A DNA stretch of 64,000 nucleotides, taken from the NCBI RefSeq assembly GCF_003987255.1, contig NZ_PIQC01000005.1:1-64000 (forward strand), read 5' to 3'. A model generated the notes under the pieces. That model had not been told where the DNA came from. It made no database searches and worked only from the letters and a program-made list of their open reading frames with translations. The stretch comes from Idiomarina ramblicola (lineage in GTDB: Bacteria > Pseudomonadota > Gammaproteobacteria > Enterobacterales > Alteromonadaceae). A program made the translations under genes and the position numbers. How positions within the stretch are numbered: the first letter of the stretch is position 1; every line of letters begins with the position of its first letter. Shown piece by piece: positions 1 through 10,675 of this stretch.

Positions 1-24
1 GAATGTCCAACTATTGGGGGTCAC
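1..24 (-). CDS. Possible start of recX (partial, runs off left edge)
   Basis: A GTG at 24-22 follows a GGAG ribosome-binding site by 8 nt, 43 nt after the recA stop and on the same strand. The eight codons visible stay open to the window edge. In many gammaproteobacteria the RecA inhibitor gene recX sits at exactly this place. The call rests on position and start signals only; eight residues do not allow recognition. Confidence 0.25.
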
Positions 25-67
25 TTCATTTACTCCGGCTTCGTTAGCTTCAACAAAATGAATGAGC

Positions 68-1174
68 TTATGACAAGCTAATGTCATCTTTCTCACTACT
101 TTTCTTCTCATTCTTGGTTTCGCTTTTTGCATCTTCTTTCGCTGCAGCGCGCTCAGCTTCACGAATTTCTTTTGTTCTCTTTTCTGGTTTCGACAACAAC
201 AGTTCGCGAATACGACCTTCTAACTCATCGGCAATTTTAGGATTGTCCTGCAAAAACTTCATTGAGTTAGCTTTACCCTGGCCAATTTTATCGCCGTTAT
301 AGCTGTACCAAGCGCCCGCTTTATCAACCATTTTGTGTTTAACACCCAGGTCTATCAACTCACCTTCTTTAGAAATGCCTTTGCCGTATAAAATTTGGAA
401 ATGCGCTTCTTTAAACGGTGGAGCAACCTTGTTTTTTACCACTTTAACGCGGGTTTCGTTACCGACAACTTCATCACCTTCTTTCAACGCACCGGTGCGG
501 CGAATATCCAGACGAACAGAAGAATAAAACTTCAGTGCGTTACCACCCGTGGTTGTTTCAGGGTTACCAAACATCACACCAATTTTCATCCGGATTTGGT
601 TGATGAAAATACACATGGTGTTCGATTTTTTAATGTTCGAAGTCAACTTGCGTAAAGCTTGTGACATCAGACGAGCTTGCAAGCCAACGTGGCTGTCACC
701 CATCTCACCTTCAATTTCTGCTTTTGGTGTCAAAGCAGCAACTGAGTCAACAATCACAATATCAACAGCACCGGAACGAACCAGCATATCGCAAATTTCT
801 AAAGCCTGTTCTCCGGTATCTGGCTGCGATATTAACAAGTCATCGACGTTAACGCCTAGCGCTTCGGCATAGATAGGATCCAGGGCATGCTCAGCGTCAA
901 CGAAAGCACAGGTTTTACCCATTTTTTGTGCTTCGGCAATCACTTCCAGAGTCATCGTTGTTTTACCACTAGACTCAGGACCATAAATTTCTACAACCCG
1001 GCCAAAAGGTAACCCGCCGATACCAAGAGCAATATCCAGCCCTAAGGAACCGGTTGAAACAGAATCAATATCCAGGGTCTGGTTATCGCCCAGACGCATG
1101 ATAGAACCTTTACCAAATTGACGTTCGATTTGTCCGAGCGCTGCATCTAACGCCTTTTGACGATCATTGCTCAT
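68..1174 (-). CDS. recA: RecA recombinase
   Basis: RecA is the cytoplasmic DNA strand-exchange ATPase of homologous recombination and the co-protease that triggers LexA self-cleavage in the SOS response. The 368-residue product has the Walker A motif GPESSGKT at about 65-72, the catalytic glutamate in VDAEHALD (about residue 95), the Walker B segment [10 protein letters not shown] and the L2 DNA-binding loop [14 protein letters not shown]. The C-terminal tail is rich in Lys and Glu, as usual. The start is the ATG behind a GGAG-like site. It follows the CinA-type gene on the same strand, a common pairing. It has its own SOS promoter just upstream. The family call is certain. Confidence 0.99.
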   Translation of the reverse strand: MSNDRQKALDAALGQIERQFGKGSIMRLGDNQTLDIDSVSTGSLGLDIALGIGGLPFGRVVEIYGPESSGKTTMTLEVIAEAQKMGKTCAFVDAEHALDPIYAEALGVNVDDLLISQPDTGEQALEICDMLVRSGAVDIVIVDSVAALTPKAEIEGEMGDSHVGLQARLMSQALRKLTSNIKKSNTMCIFINQIRMKIGVMFGNPETTTGGNALKFYSSVRLDIRRTGALKEGDEVVGNETRVKVVKNKVAPPFKEAHFQILYGKGISKEGELIDLGVKHKMVDKAGAWYSYNGDKIGQGKANSMKFLQDNPKIADELEGRIRELLLSKPEKRTKEIREAERAAAKEDAKSETKNEKKSSEKDDISLS

Positions 1175-1209
1175 TATAAGCTCCGTTATTAATTACTGGT
1201 TTTATAAAC

Positions 1210-1237
1210 AGTATACTGTACACATTTACAGTATCAA
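1210..1237 (-). promoter_or_regulatory. recA promoter with overlapping LexA (SOS) box
   Basis: On the minus strand a TTGATA -35 (1237-1232) and TATACT -10 (1215-1210) are separated by 16 bp. Overlapping them, 1214-1233 reads TACTGTACACATTTACAGTA, a CTGT-N8-ACAG LexA operator with matching flanks. The arrangement is nearly the same as in the E. coli recA promoter. LexA bound here would block RNA polymerase until DNA damage. The operator is 40 bp from the recA start codon. Confidence 0.88.
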
Positions 1238-1273
1238 GTTTTGTTCAGAGTTTTTCACTAAAACAAAACTAAG

Positions 1274-1780
1274 TCACTGTAATTCAATTAGATTTATAAG
1301 TTTTCTTAAAACTGAATCTAGCGTTTGCAAGCGAATTTTGGTGCGGTCACCATCAAAGTTATCAGACCATACCCAGCACTTTTCCTTGTTCGCAATCGCC
1401 ATCCAAACCAAACCCACTGGTTTATCGGCTGTGCCACCTGCAGGCCCTGCAACACCACTCACTGCAATACTCCAGTCGGCATCACATGCTGCTATGGCTC
1501 CTTTAGCCATTTGCCGAACACAAGTTTCAGATACCGCTCCGTACTTTTCCAGCACACTCGGTTCAACCGATAACAGCTTTTGCTTAAGCGCATTAGTATA
1601 GGTGATTAATCCACCATTAAACCAAGCAGAACTTCCCGCAACTTCGGTTATAGCGTATCCTATTCCTCCTCCGGTACAAGATTCTGCGGTGCAAACTGTC
1701 TGCTGCTTCAGCTGTAGACAAACACCGACTTGTTCCGCGAGTTCAAAGGTTTGCGGCGCAATCGCCGTAGTTGCTAACAT
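1274..1780 (-). CDS. pncC: Nicotinamide-nucleotide amidase, CinA C-terminal type (PncC)
   Basis: A stand-alone CinA C-terminal domain, the NMN deamidase that returns nicotinamide mononucleotide to NAD synthesis. The 168-residue product carries TAESCTGGGIGYAITEVAGS near the N-terminus, then AVSGVAGPAGG and KPVGLVW, as in E. coli PncC. I chose the ATG at 1780 because it gives the usual family N-terminus (MLATTAIAPQTFELAEQ). The open frame reaches 1840 but would then overlap mutS. It lies immediately upstream of recA on the same strand, the conserved cinA-recA neighbourhood. The gap to the divergent mutS start is 30 bp. Confidence 0.93.
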   Translation of the reverse strand: MLATTAIAPQTFELAEQVGVCLQLKQQTVCTAESCTGGGIGYAITEVAGSSAWFNGGLITYTNALKQKLLSVEPSVLEKYGAVSETCVRQMAKGAIAACDADWSIAVSGVAGPAGGTADKPVGLVWMAIANKEKCWVWSDNFDGDRTKIRLQTLDSVLRKLINLIELQ

Positions 1781-1810
1781 AACACTGGCTCCAGATAAGA
1801 ATAATCGATT

Positions 1811-4396
1811 ATGCCTGAATTCTCTGATAAACAGATCCAATCACATACCCCAATGATGCAGCAATACCTACGCATAAAAGCAGAACATGCTGACATGCTT
1901 TTATTCTATCGCATGGGGGACTTTTACGAACTGTTTTTTGAGGACGCCAAGCGTTCAGCACAACTACTGGATATTTCTCTGACGGCTCGCGGACAAAGTA
2001 ATGGAGAGCCTATTCCAATGGCGGGAGTTCCCTATCACGCGGTAGAGAATTATTTAGCACGATTGGTCAACATGGGCGAATCCGTTGCCATTTGCGAACA
2101 AATAGGCGACCCCGCGACCAGCAAAGGACCGGTGGAAAGAAAAGTTGTTCGCATTGTCACACCAGGAACCGTAACTGATGAATCCCTGTTAACCGAAAAG
2201 CAACAAAACCTGCTTGTGGCCATATGTCCGTTGGATCCCAAACAACCTGAGGGTGAATACGCTATATCCAGTCTGGAATTGAGTAGCGGTCGTTTCTGGT
2301 TAACAAAAGCCCATTCGAGCGAACAGCTCGCGGCAGAAATGCAGCGCCTGGAACCCGCCGAGTTGCTTTATCCTGAGTCCATTTCGCTGGCCGGGCTGCC
2401 TCTGGCAAAAGCTAAATGCAAGCGCCGCCCTGCCTGGGAGTTTGAACAACAAACCGCGTTTATGCTATTGACCCGGCAGTTTGGAACCCAACATTTAGAA
2501 GGTTTCGGTATTAAAAATAGCGAGCCTACGCTGGCCGCCGCCGGAGCTATTTTACACTACGTTAAGGAAACTCAACGAGCCGCCTTACCTCACATTCAGG
2601 CTTTGGTCACCGAACACCCTCAGGACGCCATAATTCTGGATGCGGCCACACGCAGAAACCTCGAGCTGCAACAAAGCATGGGAGAGGGGAACACTCACCT
2701 TTCTGCGGTTCTTGATAAAACCGTTTCAGCAATGGGCAGCCGCCAGTTTCAACGCTGGTTGCAACGCCCTATTCGCAACCATAGCGAGCTAAATCAACGT
2801 TATGATGCTGTGGACGCTCTAATGGAAAATCATGGCTTTGAAAATATACAGTCAGCATTAAAGAAATTAGCTGATATCGAACGTATTGTTGCCCGCATTG
2901 GGTTAAGAAGCGCACGGCCAAAAGACTTTGCCCGTTTACGTGACAGTTTGGCTCAGGTACCTGATATTCGCGATTCTCTATCGCACCATTCGCTCAATTA
3001 TCTACAACAAAACATCCGACCTTTTCCGGACGTTGTGGATTTATTAACACGCGCTGTTATTGAACAGCCCCCGTTATTGATTCGCGATGGCGGTGTTATT
3101 GCCAAAGGTTATGATAAAGAGCTTGATGAATTGCGCGATCTTGCTACTGGTGCTACCGACTACCTGAAGCAGTTGGAGCAGCGTGAACGGGAACGAAGCG
3201 GTATTGCCACACTCAAAGTCGGATACAATAGAGTTCACGGTTACTTTATTGAAGTCAGTCGACAGTCATCAGACGCCGTACCAGATGATTATCAGCGCCG
3301 TCAGACACTTAAAAATACTGAACGTTTTATTATTCCCGAGTTGAAGCAACACGAAGACAAAGTTCTAAACGCCCAGGCACGCTCTCTGGCCAGAGAAAAA
3401 TGGCTTTACGACCAACTTTTTGAATACTTGCTGCCGCAGGTAAATGCGCTACAAAAAAGTGCTGCCGGTTTAGCACAACTCGATACCTTATGCTGTTTTG
3501 CCAAATTGGCTGATAATTACCGCTACTGCCGCCCACAACTGCAAGAAAGCAGTAGCCTAATTGAGCTGGAAGCCGCCCGTCATCCTGTTATTGAGCAATT
3601 AAGTGACGAACCCTTTATCGCTAACCCTATGTCGCTAACGCCACAACAACGCATGCTGATGATCACTGGCCCCAATATGGGCGGTAAATCAACTTACATG
3701 AGGCAAGCCGCCTTAATTGTGATTCTGGCCCATATGGGCTGCTATGTGCCGGCTGATAAAGCCGTTATTGGTGATTTTGACCGCATCTTCACCCGTATAG
3801 GAGCGTCCGACGATTTAGCTTCAGGCCGCTCCACCTTTATGGTAGAAATGACGGAAACCGCCAATATTCTGCACAACGCCACGGCAAAAAGCCTGGTACT
3901 GATGGATGAGATTGGTCGCGGCACGTCAACTTATGATGGCTTATCTCTAGCCTGGTCTTGCGCTGATTACCTGTCCCGTCAGTTACAGTGTTTGACCTTA
4001 TTCGCCACCCACTACTTTGAGTTAACGGAACTTGCCGAAGAGTTACCAGCGACAGTCAACGTACACGTTGATGCAAAAGAGCATGGTGACACCATTGCGT
4101 TTCTTCATAAAGTCAGTGCGGGTGCGGCCAGTCAAAGTTTCGGTCTGCAAGTTGCCAAATTGGCAGGGGTTCCTGAGCATGTCATCAAGAAAGCCAAACA
4201 GAAACTATCGGAGCTTGAGCACACCCATCATGGCGCTTTAAATGACCCAAAACAGCAGACTATGGAGCTCACCCCACCAGAAGAACAAAACCCCATGCTT
4301 AATGAGTTAGAACAGTTGAATTTAAATGATCTCACTCCAAGGCAAGCACTGGATATTCTTTACCAATGGCAACAGAAACAAAAAAGCTCAACCTGA
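1811..4396 (+). CDS. mutS: DNA mismatch repair protein MutS
   Basis: MutS recognises mismatches and small loops and recruits MutL. The 861-residue protein has the mismatch-contacting Phe-X-Glu motif at F38-Y39-E40 inside [10 protein letters not shown]. Connector, lever and clamp regions follow. The ABC-type ATPase has Walker [10 protein letters not shown] at 620-628 and Walker B LVLMDE ending at D699-E700, followed by the [10 protein letters not shown] signature. The C-terminal tail with the tetramerisation region is present. Length is typical. Divergent from pncC and convergent with rpoS; its stop codon is the loop of the terminator between them. Confidence 0.99.
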   Translation: MPEFSDKQIQSHTPMMQQYLRIKAEHADMLLFYRMGDFYELFFEDAKRSAQLLDISLTARGQSNGEPIPMAGVPYHAVENYLARLVNMGESVAICEQIGDPATSKGPVERKVVRIVTPGTVTDESLLTEKQQNLLVAICPLDPKQPEGEYAISSLELSSGRFWLTKAHSSEQLAAEMQRLEPAELLYPESISLAGLPLAKAKCKRRPAWEFEQQTAFMLLTRQFGTQHLEGFGIKNSEPTLAAAGAILHYVKETQRAALPHIQALVTEHPQDAIILDAATRRNLELQQSMGEGNTHLSAVLDKTVSAMGSRQFQRWLQRPIRNHSELNQRYDAVDALMENHGFENIQSALKKLADIERIVARIGLRSARPKDFARLRDSLAQVPDIRDSLSHHSLNYLQQNIRPFPDVVDLLTRAVIEQPPLLIRDGGVIAKGYDKELDELRDLATGATDYLKQLEQRERERSGIATLKVGYNRVHGYFIEVSRQSSDAVPDDYQRRQTLKNTERFIIPELKQHEDKVLNAQARSLAREKWLYDQLFEYLLPQVNALQKSAAGLAQLDTLCCFAKLADNYRYCRPQLQESSSLIELEAARHPVIEQLSDEPFIANPMSLTPQQRMLMITGPNMGGKSTYMRQAALIVILAHMGCYVPADKAVIGDFDRIFTRIGASDDLASGRSTFMVEMTETANILHNATAKSLVLMDEIGRGTSTYDGLSLAWSCADYLSRQLQCLTLFATHYFELTELAEELPATVNVHVDAKEHGDTIAFLHKVSAGAASQSFGLQVAKLAGVPEHVIKKAKQKLSELEHTHHGALNDPKQQTMELTPPEEQNPMLNELEQLNLNDLTPRQALDILYQWQQKQKSST

Positions 4397-4409
4397 GGTT
4401 GAGCTTTTT
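4381..4409. terminator. Bidirectional terminator between mutS and rpoS
   Basis: A perfect 13-bp inverted repeat (4381-4393 against 4397-4409) with a 3-nt loop. A-run and T-run arms make it a rho-independent terminator in both directions, serving convergent mutS and rpoS. The loop TGA is the mutS stop codon, so the last mutS codons form the ascending stem. Confidence 0.85.
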
Positions 4410-4424
4410 ATAAAAATTTAGCCT

Positions 4425-5396
4425 TTACCTAGCAGTAAATAAAGAGTCGAGCGTTAAGCCTTTCTGTTTTAACGAGTCTCGTAATTTACGCAAAGCTTCT
4501 ACTTGAATTTGCCTTACTCGCTCTCGCGTCAGGCCAATTTCATGCCCAACATCTTCTAAGGTCGATGGCTCGTATCCCAGTAAACCAAAACGACGTGCAA
4601 GCACTTCCCTTTGTTTTTGGTTTAAAGACTCCAGCCATTCCGTAATATTGCCTTTCAGATTTTCATCCTGCAAGACACCTTCCGGCCCTGTATCTGCATC
4701 ATCCGTTAAGATATCCAACAGCGCTTTATCGTTGTCACCACCAATAGGCGTGTCGACCGAACCGATACGTTCATTCAAGCGCAACATTTTAGTAATATCA
4801 CCTACCGGCTTATCAAGGCTTTTTGCGATATCTTCGGCAGTCGGCTCATGATCCAGTTTATGAGCCAGTTCACGGGCAGCACGGAGATACACATTAAGTT
4901 CTTTAACCACATGAATGGGCAACCTAATGGTACGCGTTTGATTCATAATGGCGCGTTCAATTGTCTGTCGTATCCACCAGGTGGCGTAAGTTGAGAAACG
5001 GAACCCACGTTCAGGATCAAACTTTTCTACCGCTCTGATTAGCCCCAAGTTACCTTCCTCAACTAAATCTAATAGGGGTAACCCTCGGTTAGAATAACGA
5101 CGGGCTATTTTCACAACTAAACGCAAGTTGCTTTCAATCATTCGGCGGCGAGCAGCCTTATCGCCTTTTAGAGCGCGACGAGAGTAAAAGACTTCCTCTT
5201 CAGCAGTAAGCAAAGGAGAAAAACCAATTTCACCCAAATACAGCTGCGTTGCATCCATCTTTTTTTGATATTGCGTCGATGACGATAATAACGCCTCTTC
5301 CAATTCCTCAGCGGAATTGTCAGGACTATCAACAATAGCTTCTTGCTCGTTGACTTCCTCTACATTGTCGACTGATTCTTCCTTTATACGGCTCAT
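4425..5396 (-). CDS. rpoS: RNA polymerase sigma factor RpoS
   Basis: Sigma-38, the general stress and stationary-phase sigma factor. The 323-residue protein has an acidic N-terminus, region 1.2 from about 48 ([16 protein letters not shown]), region 2 with [18 protein letters not shown] for -10 recognition and melting, region 3, and region 4 ending in the helix-turn-helix [20 protein letters not shown] for the -35 element. Downstream of nlpD on the same strand, as in enterobacteria, where the main rpoS promoter lies inside nlpD. The 78-bp leader (5397-5474) could hold translational control; I saw no clear structure there. Confidence 0.98.
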   Translation of the reverse strand: MSRIKEESVDNVEEVNEQEAIVDSPDNSAEELEEALLSSSTQYQKKMDATQLYLGEIGFSPLLTAEEEVFYSRRALKGDKAARRRMIESNLRLVVKIARRYSNRGLPLLDLVEEGNLGLIRAVEKFDPERGFRFSTYATWWIRQTIERAIMNQTRTIRLPIHVVKELNVYLRAARELAHKLDHEPTAEDIAKSLDKPVGDITKMLRLNERIGSVDTPIGGDNDKALLDILTDDADTGPEGVLQDENLKGNITEWLESLNQKQREVLARRFGLLGYEPSTLEDVGHEIGLTRERVRQIQVEALRKLRDSLKQKGLTLDSLFTAR

Positions 5397-5474
5397 AACA
5401 AGCTCCCGTTATACTGAACACCGTGTTACAACACACGTCGACTTCCTTATCTTGTTATTATTATTCCCACATAA

Positions 5475-6392
5475 CTAGCGAGATTTTGGTAAGTAATGCC
5501 TCGGGTTTACCGACTTACCACGGAAACGAACTTCAAAGTGCAATTTCACCCGCGGACTTCCTGAATCACCCATTCGGGCAATTGTCTCACCTACGTCCAC
5601 CCAATCTTGTTCCTCGACTAGAATGTCCTCATTGTGGGCGTAGGCAGTAATAAAATCATCGTTATGTTTCAAAATGATTAAATTACCAAATCCGCGTAGT
5701 GCGTTTCCAACATAAACCACTTTTCCTGCAGCCGCAGCATTTACTGAATCACCACGCTCGCCTGCAAAATCAATTCCTTTATTGCCCTGCTCACGCAACG
5801 AGAAGTCAGCCAATATTTGGCCGGTCGAAGGCCATTTCCAAACGATTTTATCATTGCCGGGTTGCGCGACCTCAGGCCGTTCAATTCGCTGCGCTGACTG
5901 ACTCGAACGACTCTTATCGGTTTGTTTTGCAACCGTTTTTTCTGTGTTTGTTTTTTGACCATACTCTTTCTGTTCAGTATTAGCAACGGGGGTTTTTATA
6001 TTATTTTGTGCGTTATCAGAGGTTTTATTATTCTGTTTTGCACTAGTCGTTCGCTGTGCCTTTCTGGCTGAGGTGGCGCCGCGTTGTGGCTTACTCACCA
6101 AACTCAATTTTTGCCCTGGATAAATAGTGTAAGGTTTTTGTAAATTATTGATTTGAGCAATATCCTGGACGTCGAGGTTCGCTCTGAAAGCAATTGAGTA
6201 GAGGGTTTCTCCGGTCTGAACTTCATACTCTTTATCGTTCAGTGAGTTAGGCTCAAAATCGCGGTAGGTTTTTCCGGTATACAGCTCGTCAACAGGCGCA
6301 GGTGCCGAGCGGCCGCTGCATGCCTGAAGCAGAGTTATGGCAAAAATCAATAATATCGATTGCTTGATTGCCCCGGACGATAAAAACATCAT
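5475..6392 (-). CDS. nlpD: NlpD-type murein hydrolase activator lipoprotein
   Basis: An outer-membrane lipoprotein that activates the amidase AmiC during septal peptidoglycan splitting. Seen: a lipobox LLQAC with Cys25, a LysM domain at about 55-98 (EYEVQTGETLYSIAF to YPGQKL), a low-complexity Lys/Thr/Gln linker, and a C-terminal M23 (LytM) domain. The first zinc histidine is replaced (GNKGIDFAG), exactly as in enteric NlpD, so it is an activator rather than an enzyme. Its start codon overlaps the upstream stop by one base; a second ATG follows directly. Confidence 0.95.
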   Translation of the reverse strand: MMFLSSGAIKQSILLIFAITLLQACSGRSAPAPVDELYTGKTYRDFEPNSLNDKEYEVQTGETLYSIAFRANLDVQDIAQINNLQKPYTIYPGQKLSLVSKPQRGATSARKAQRTTSAKQNNKTSDNAQNNIKTPVANTEQKEYGQKTNTEKTVAKQTDKSRSSQSAQRIERPEVAQPGNDKIVWKWPSTGQILADFSLREQGNKGIDFAGERGDSVNAAAAGKVVYVGNALRGFGNLIILKHNDDFITAYAHNEDILVEEQDWVDVGETIARMGDSGSPRVKLHFEVRFRGKSVNPRHYLPKSR

Positions 6393-6976
6393 TATACCAA
6401 TTGCGCTATTACGTACCCGATAATAACCAGTATTACCAGTGTCCAGCCAATACGGTCAACATATTCACGAAGTTTTACACCCATTTCCGGGCCACCGGTG
6501 CGTAACAACCAGGCGACCAGATAAAAACGCATTCCGCGGCTAATAGCCGATGCAATAACAAAAGGGAAAAAGGCTATCTGCATAACCCCGGCCGTGACGG
6601 TAAATAATTTATAGGGAATAGGCGAAAACCCGGCAATAAAAACTATCCATACCCCCCACTCCGCAAACCATCCTTGCACAGTTGACAGTTTATTTTCGTA
6701 GCCAAAGGTTTCGACTGCTGGCAGTACCAATGACTCATACGCCCAGTAGCCCAGAAAATAGCCCAAAATACCGCCCGCTACCGAGGTAACTGTGGTTAAA
6801 AATGCCAGCCGCCAGGCTTTTTTCGGCTGAGTCATCGCCATTGGCGCCAGCATGACATCCGGAGGGATTGGAAAAATAACGGACTCAGCAAAACTTAATA
6901 AGCCAAGAATAATGTTCGCTCTGGGATGTTGTGCCCATGATAATACTTTATCGTACAACGCTGAGAACAACTTCAA
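6392..6976 (-). CDS. YqaA family inner-membrane protein (VTT/DedA-like)
   Basis: A 194-residue polytopic membrane protein of the YqaA type, distantly related to DedA/VTT proteins linked to lipid scrambling and membrane homeostasis. It shows the conserved [16 protein letters not shown] near the N-terminus and [19 protein letters not shown] in the middle, re-entrant-loop prolines typical of the group, and four to five hydrophobic segments. It overlaps pcm by 4 bp (ATGA) and nlpD by 1 bp, so all three are co-translated. The same order occurs in related marine gammaproteobacteria, as far as I recall. Its exact role is unknown. Confidence 0.85.
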   Translation of the reverse strand: MKLFSALYDKVLSWAQHPRANIILGLLSFAESVIFPIPPDVMLAPMAMTQPKKAWRLAFLTTVTSVAGGILGYFLGYWAYESLVLPAVETFGYENKLSTVQGWFAEWGVWIVFIAGFSPIPYKLFTVTAGVMQIAFFPFVIASAISRGMRFYLVAWLLRTGGPEMGVKLREYVDRIGWTLVILVIIGYVIAQLV

Positions 6977-7617
6977 ATGACATCTCCCTTAACTAAAGGC
7001 ACAAAACGAACATCGCCAATACGTTGTTGTTCAAGTGAATCACCAAAACGGCGCATCACAACCAAGCTTTGTGACTCATTTTGTTCACCAACAGGTATAA
7101 TCATCACGCCACCATCGGCAAGTTGATCAACTAAATCCTGAGGGATATCGCTTGCTGCAGCCGTAACAATAATACCGTCAAACGGACCTTTACTGCGCCA
7201 GCCTTTCCAGCCGTCACCGTGACGCATCGAAACATTATGCAAATCGAGCTGGCGCATACGTCGCTTGGCCTGATATTGCAATGTGGCGATGCGTTCAACG
7301 CTAAAGACTTTATCAACTAACTGTGCCAACACTGCTGTCTGATAACCCGACCCAGTACCTATCTCAAGTACGTTTTTACAGTTATGCTGCATCAATAACT
7401 GCGTCATTGTCGCAACCATTAACGGCTGAGAAATGGTCTGTCCGTTACCAATGGGTAACGCCGTATTTTCATAAGCTTTATGAGCAAGTGACTCAGGCAT
7501 AAATAGGTGCCTTGGGGTATTCGCTATAACCCGTAACACCTCTTTGTTGGTAATACCCAGTTCTTCCAGTTGTTGAATCAATCGCTTGACCCGCGACTGT
7601 CCATTGCTAATCATCAT
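6973..7617 (-). CDS. pcm: Protein-L-isoaspartate O-methyltransferase
   Basis: Pcm repairs proteins by S-adenosylmethionine-dependent methylation of isoaspartyl residues that build up in ageing cells. The 214-residue protein has the PCMT motifs: [19 protein letters not shown], the SAM loop [12 protein letters not shown] (about 83-94), GDGWKGW and [10 protein letters not shown]. Length equals the family norm. Two Met codons begin the frame; either could start. It sits between surE and yqaA with 4-bp overlaps on both sides, the conserved surE-pcm pair upstream of nlpD-rpoS. Confidence 0.97.
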   Translation of the reverse strand: MMISNGQSRVKRLIQQLEELGITNKEVLRVIANTPRHLFMPESLAHKAYENTALPIGNGQTISQPLMVATMTQLLMQHNCKNVLEIGTGSGYQTAVLAQLVDKVFSVERIATLQYQAKRRMRQLDLHNVSMRHGDGWKGWRSKGPFDGIIVTAAASDIPQDLVDQLADGGVMIIPVGEQNESQSLVVMRRFGDSLEQQRIGDVRFVPLVKGDVI

Positions 7618-8366
7618 TTTTGTTGTTCTAACCAGTTAGTCAGTGTGTCGGTATGCCGCTGTGCCGTCATATCCAGGCTTAACGGCGTAATGGATACATA
7701 ACCTTCATGAATCGCGGTGAAGTCGGTGTTAGGTTCGTCACTGGCATGATGACCAATTGGGCCATACCAAAATATTTCGCTGCCAAAGGGATCACGGTCA
7801 TGAACCATGGTTTCAGCACGATGCCGGCGACCCAACTTAGTCACCCGGGTGCCCTTTAACTTATCGTAGGTTGTATAAGGCACGTTAATATTGAGGACCG
7901 TATCTAATCTCAGAGGGTCATTCTCCATACTGGCAATAATTTCTGCCACAACTCGCCCAGCGGTATCATAGTAATCATGCCCGCGGCCGCCCATTGATAC
8001 CGCAATAGAAGGAAGCCCCATGAAACGCCCTTCCATTGCCGCTGCTACCGTCCCGGAATACAGAACGTCATCGCCCATGTTGGGACTGTCATTAATACCG
8101 GAAACGACCAAATCAACGTCTTCAGCCATTGGCGAGTTTGTGCCTAAATGAACGCAGTCCGTTGGCGTACCATTAACTGAATAAAAGCCATTATCCAGCC
8201 GGCGTACCCGCAAGGGATTATGGAGTGTCAGTGAGTTACTGGCACCACTGCAGTTACGATCAGGTGCTATCACCCTAACTTCAGCAACTTCTTTTAAAGC
8301 CTGATAGAGCGCTCGAATACCCGGCGCATGCACTCCATCATCGTTACTTAATAAAATTTTCATCAT
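7614..8366 (-). CDS. surE: 5'/3'-nucleotidase SurE
   Basis: SurE is a cytoplasmic, metal-dependent nucleoside monophosphatase with exopolyphosphatase activity, tied to stationary-phase survival. Seen: the N-terminal metal site [13 protein letters not shown] (D9, D10), then [15 protein letters not shown] and [20 protein letters not shown], all diagnostic. The product is 250 residues. Its ATG overlaps the truD stop by 4 bp and its own stop overlaps pcm, so it belongs to the operon running from ftsB down to rpoS. Confidence 0.97.
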   Translation of the reverse strand: MMKILLSNDDGVHAPGIRALYQALKEVAEVRVIAPDRNCSGASNSLTLHNPLRVRRLDNGFYSVNGTPTDCVHLGTNSPMAEDVDLVVSGINDSPNMGDDVLYSGTVAAAMEGRFMGLPSIAVSMGGRGHDYYDTAGRVVAEIIASMENDPLRLDTVLNINVPYTTYDKLKGTRVTKLGRRHRAETMVHDRDPFGSEIFWYGPIGHHASDEPNTDFTAIHEGYVSITPLSLDMTAQRHTDTLTNWLEQQK

Positions 8367-9415
8367 CTGGATTCACCACTTAGGTCCACTATTTCATTTA
8401 ATACGGTCGTTGCATAAGCTCCCGGCGGAAGCGTAAAACGAAGTTCGGCGTCGCCGTCCTGCCAGCTGATTTCCGGATCTTCTACGCGCAGTAGCAAAGC
8501 TCGACGGGCTGCCTCCACGCGCAGCTTTTTAAACGCCTGCAACCAGCTTTCATAGGGTTGCAACAAACTCAATTCAAACGCTTCTGCCTCGCCCTTTACT
8601 AAAGGCTTATTGGTACTTCCGGCTAAAGGCGCGGTTAAGTAAATATTATTATTTAATAAGCGTTGCGTGAGTTCATCGTCCCATTGTTCAACAGTAAAAA
8701 CCGATTTCGAGCCTTCTAGCATGACACAATCACCTGCAAGCCTCCCATCTATGCCAAACTGGCGTATTCTTTCGGCCACAATTTGGTTAAATAAATAGCT
8801 TCGTAACGAAGATAAATACAAACTCCGCTTGTTTTTACTGATACGTGCTGGGCGTTCAGCCATCAACCAGCGCTCAGCTTGAGCGACATTATCACCACTT
8901 CGCCCAAAACGCTGTTCACCAAAATAATTAATAACACCCTGCTCCGAAACCTTTTTCCATAAAGCTTCTAGCGACTCCCGGGAGCTAACATTCGCTAACC
9001 GAATAACAAATCGGTTCCCTCGATGGAAGCCGGTCTTTAATTTCTTTGTTCTGCGTATCACCCGCTCAACCGACATTTCCTTGTCGTTCAGTTCATCCCA
9101 GTTCAATGTTTCTTTGCCAGGCAATTGAATTGAAAACCACTGCCAGGTTACCGCCTGCCGATCTTTTAACCCCGAATAGCTGACATTTTTAGGAGATACA
9201 CCTGCGAATCGCGCTATTTTTTCTGCACAGAAGTTAGTGTTCGCGCCTTCTTTTCTGACCCAAAGCCACTGATGTTCACCTTCGCCATCATCAGCAACTT
9301 CCAGTTGTTCAATAACCTGAAAATCTTGCGGGGTCTGCTTAAATTCAGCCTGCGCCCGGACACCATGATGTAAACGCGGCAACTCAGCAGGAGTGACTTG
9401 TTGAGGTGCCAACAT
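8363..9415 (-). CDS. truD: tRNA pseudouridine(13) synthase TruD
   Basis: TruD makes pseudouridine 13 in tRNA(Glu). The 350-residue protein has the catalytic motif GLKDRQA at about 82-88 with Asp85, the NYFGEQRFG motif, an insertion domain in the middle and the C-terminal LPPGAYATTVLNEIV. It overlaps ispF by 1 bp and surE by 4 bp. The ispD-ispF-truD-surE-pcm order matches E. coli. Nothing unusual in length or motifs. Confidence 0.97.
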   Translation of the reverse strand: MLAPQQVTPAELPRLHHGVRAQAEFKQTPQDFQVIEQLEVADDGEGEHQWLWVRKEGANTNFCAEKIARFAGVSPKNVSYSGLKDRQAVTWQWFSIQLPGKETLNWDELNDKEMSVERVIRRTKKLKTGFHRGNRFVIRLANVSSRESLEALWKKVSEQGVINYFGEQRFGRSGDNVAQAERWLMAERPARISKNKRSLYLSSLRSYLFNQIVAERIRQFGIDGRLAGDCVMLEGSKSVFTVEQWDDELTQRLLNNNIYLTAPLAGSTNKPLVKGEAEAFELSLLQPYESWLQAFKKLRVEAARRALLLRVEDPEISWQDGDAELRFTLPPGAYATTVLNEIVDLSGESR

Positions 9416-9894
9416 TAAAGCGACTCCATCAGCACAACCGCATGACAGGCAATACCCTCTTCACGTCCCACAAAGCCTAATTTTTCGGTTGTTGTAGCCT
9501 TTACATTGACGTTATCAACACAGGTTTTCAAACACTGGGCGATGCTGGCTCGCATGTCTTCAATGTGAGGGGCCATTTTCGGAGCCTGAGCAACAATAGT
9601 CACGTCAATATTACCGGTTCGGAATTCTCTTTGCTGGCATAGACTCACCACATGGCTCAACAATTCTGCACTGTCTGCTCCCGCATAGCGAGCATCGGTG
9701 TCCGGGAAGTGTTGTCCGATATCTCCCAAAGCTAAAGCGCCTAAAACAGCATCTGTCACTGCATGTAAAACCACATCACCATCAGAGTGAGCTAACAGTC
9801 CCTGACCATGTTCAATAGTGACACCACCCAGAATGAGTGGTTTTTCTGATCCCCAACGATGAACGTCATAACCATGTCCGACACGGATTTTCAT
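9415..9894 (-). CDS. ispF: 2-C-methyl-D-erythritol 2,4-cyclodiphosphate synthase
   Basis: IspF catalyses cyclisation of CDP-methylerythritol 2-phosphate with loss of CMP in the non-mevalonate isoprenoid pathway. The 159-residue protein shows the N-terminal metal motif GHGYDVHRW (D10, H12), [17 protein letters not shown], and the C-terminal [16 protein letters not shown]. Active as a homotrimer in the family. ATGA overlap with ispD upstream; the two act two steps apart in the same pathway. Confidence 0.98.
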   Translation of the reverse strand: MKIRVGHGYDVHRWGSEKPLILGGVTIEHGQGLLAHSDGDVVLHAVTDAVLGALALGDIGQHFPDTDARYAGADSAELLSHVVSLCQQREFRTGNIDVTIVAQAPKMAPHIEDMRASIAQCLKTCVDNVNVKATTTEKLGFVGREEGIACHAVVLMESL

Positions 9895-10658
9895 GAACGA
9901 CTTTCCTCTTTATTGTTTATCACAAGTAACCAATCACGAACGCATTCAAAATCTTCCGGATGAGTCACTTTCAAATTACGGATAGAACCCGGGATCAACG
10001 CAGGCTGAAAGCCACACCACTGCATAGCCGATGCTTCATCGGTTAATTGAGGATTAAGCGCCCCCATATGCTCAATCGCCTGCTGCAGGCGTTCGGCATT
10101 AAAAACTTGTGGGGTCTGAGCTTGCCATAGCGCTTCACGCTCAACACTGGACTCAATATGAGCGCTTCCTTTATCACCTTGGGACGAAACGACAGCACGT
10201 TTTAATGAGTCTCTTACAGGAATAGCTAAAATCGCACCTTGAGGGTCTTTTAATCCCTCATCAATAACACGCTTTAGGGCAGTTTCTGGTAAACAAGGGC
10301 GCGCGGCATCATGAACTAAAACATGAGTAGCACCTTGCGACGTTGCCGCTTTAATTCCGGCCAAGACAGACTCAGCCCGGCTGTTTCCGCCTTTTACAAA
10401 GTGCACTTTGGTTGGCTGCTTTTGTTTAAGTTCAACAAAGTAATCAGTGTCTGGGTTTGAAACCGCAATAAACACTTGTTCTACACGAGAATCCCGACAC
10501 ACAGCTTCAATACTGTACTCTAGCAACGTTTTGTCAGCTACGGTTAGAAACTGTTTCGGTACGCGGGATTGCATTCGACTACCATTACCGGCGGCCGGGA
10601 TCACAGCCATTAACGACGGGGGGTCATTGCTCACGGAGGCTTTCATCGCACTATTCAC
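9891..10658 (-). CDS. ispD: 2-C-methyl-D-erythritol 4-phosphate cytidylyltransferase
   Basis: IspD activates methylerythritol 4-phosphate with CTP. The 255-residue protein carries the nucleotidyltransferase signature [19 protein letters not shown], then [10 protein letters not shown] and [11 protein letters not shown]. The GTG at 10658 is chosen because GGAAGG lies 7 nt upstream; the in-frame ATG twelve bases later lacks a good site. The N-terminus is about ten residues longer than in E. coli. Between ftsB (17 bp upstream) and ispF (overlap). Confidence 0.96.
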   Translation of the reverse strand: MNSAMKASVSNDPPSLMAVIPAAGNGSRMQSRVPKQFLTVADKTLLEYSIEAVCRDSRVEQVFIAVSNPDTDYFVELKQKQPTKVHFVKGGNSRAESVLAGIKAATSQGATHVLVHDAARPCLPETALKRVIDEGLKDPQGAILAIPVRDSLKRAVVSSQGDKGSAHIESSVEREALWQAQTPQVFNAERLQQAIEHMGALNPQLTDEASAMQWCGFQPALIPGSIRNLKVTHPEDFECVRDWLLVINNKEESRS

Positions 10659-10675
10659 CTAGTTGCCTTCCCACG

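Noticed and set aside
1781-1840. Extended N-terminus of pncC to 1840
   Set aside because: It would overlap mutS by 30 nt and adds residues not found in PncC; the ATG at 1780 gives the family N-terminus.
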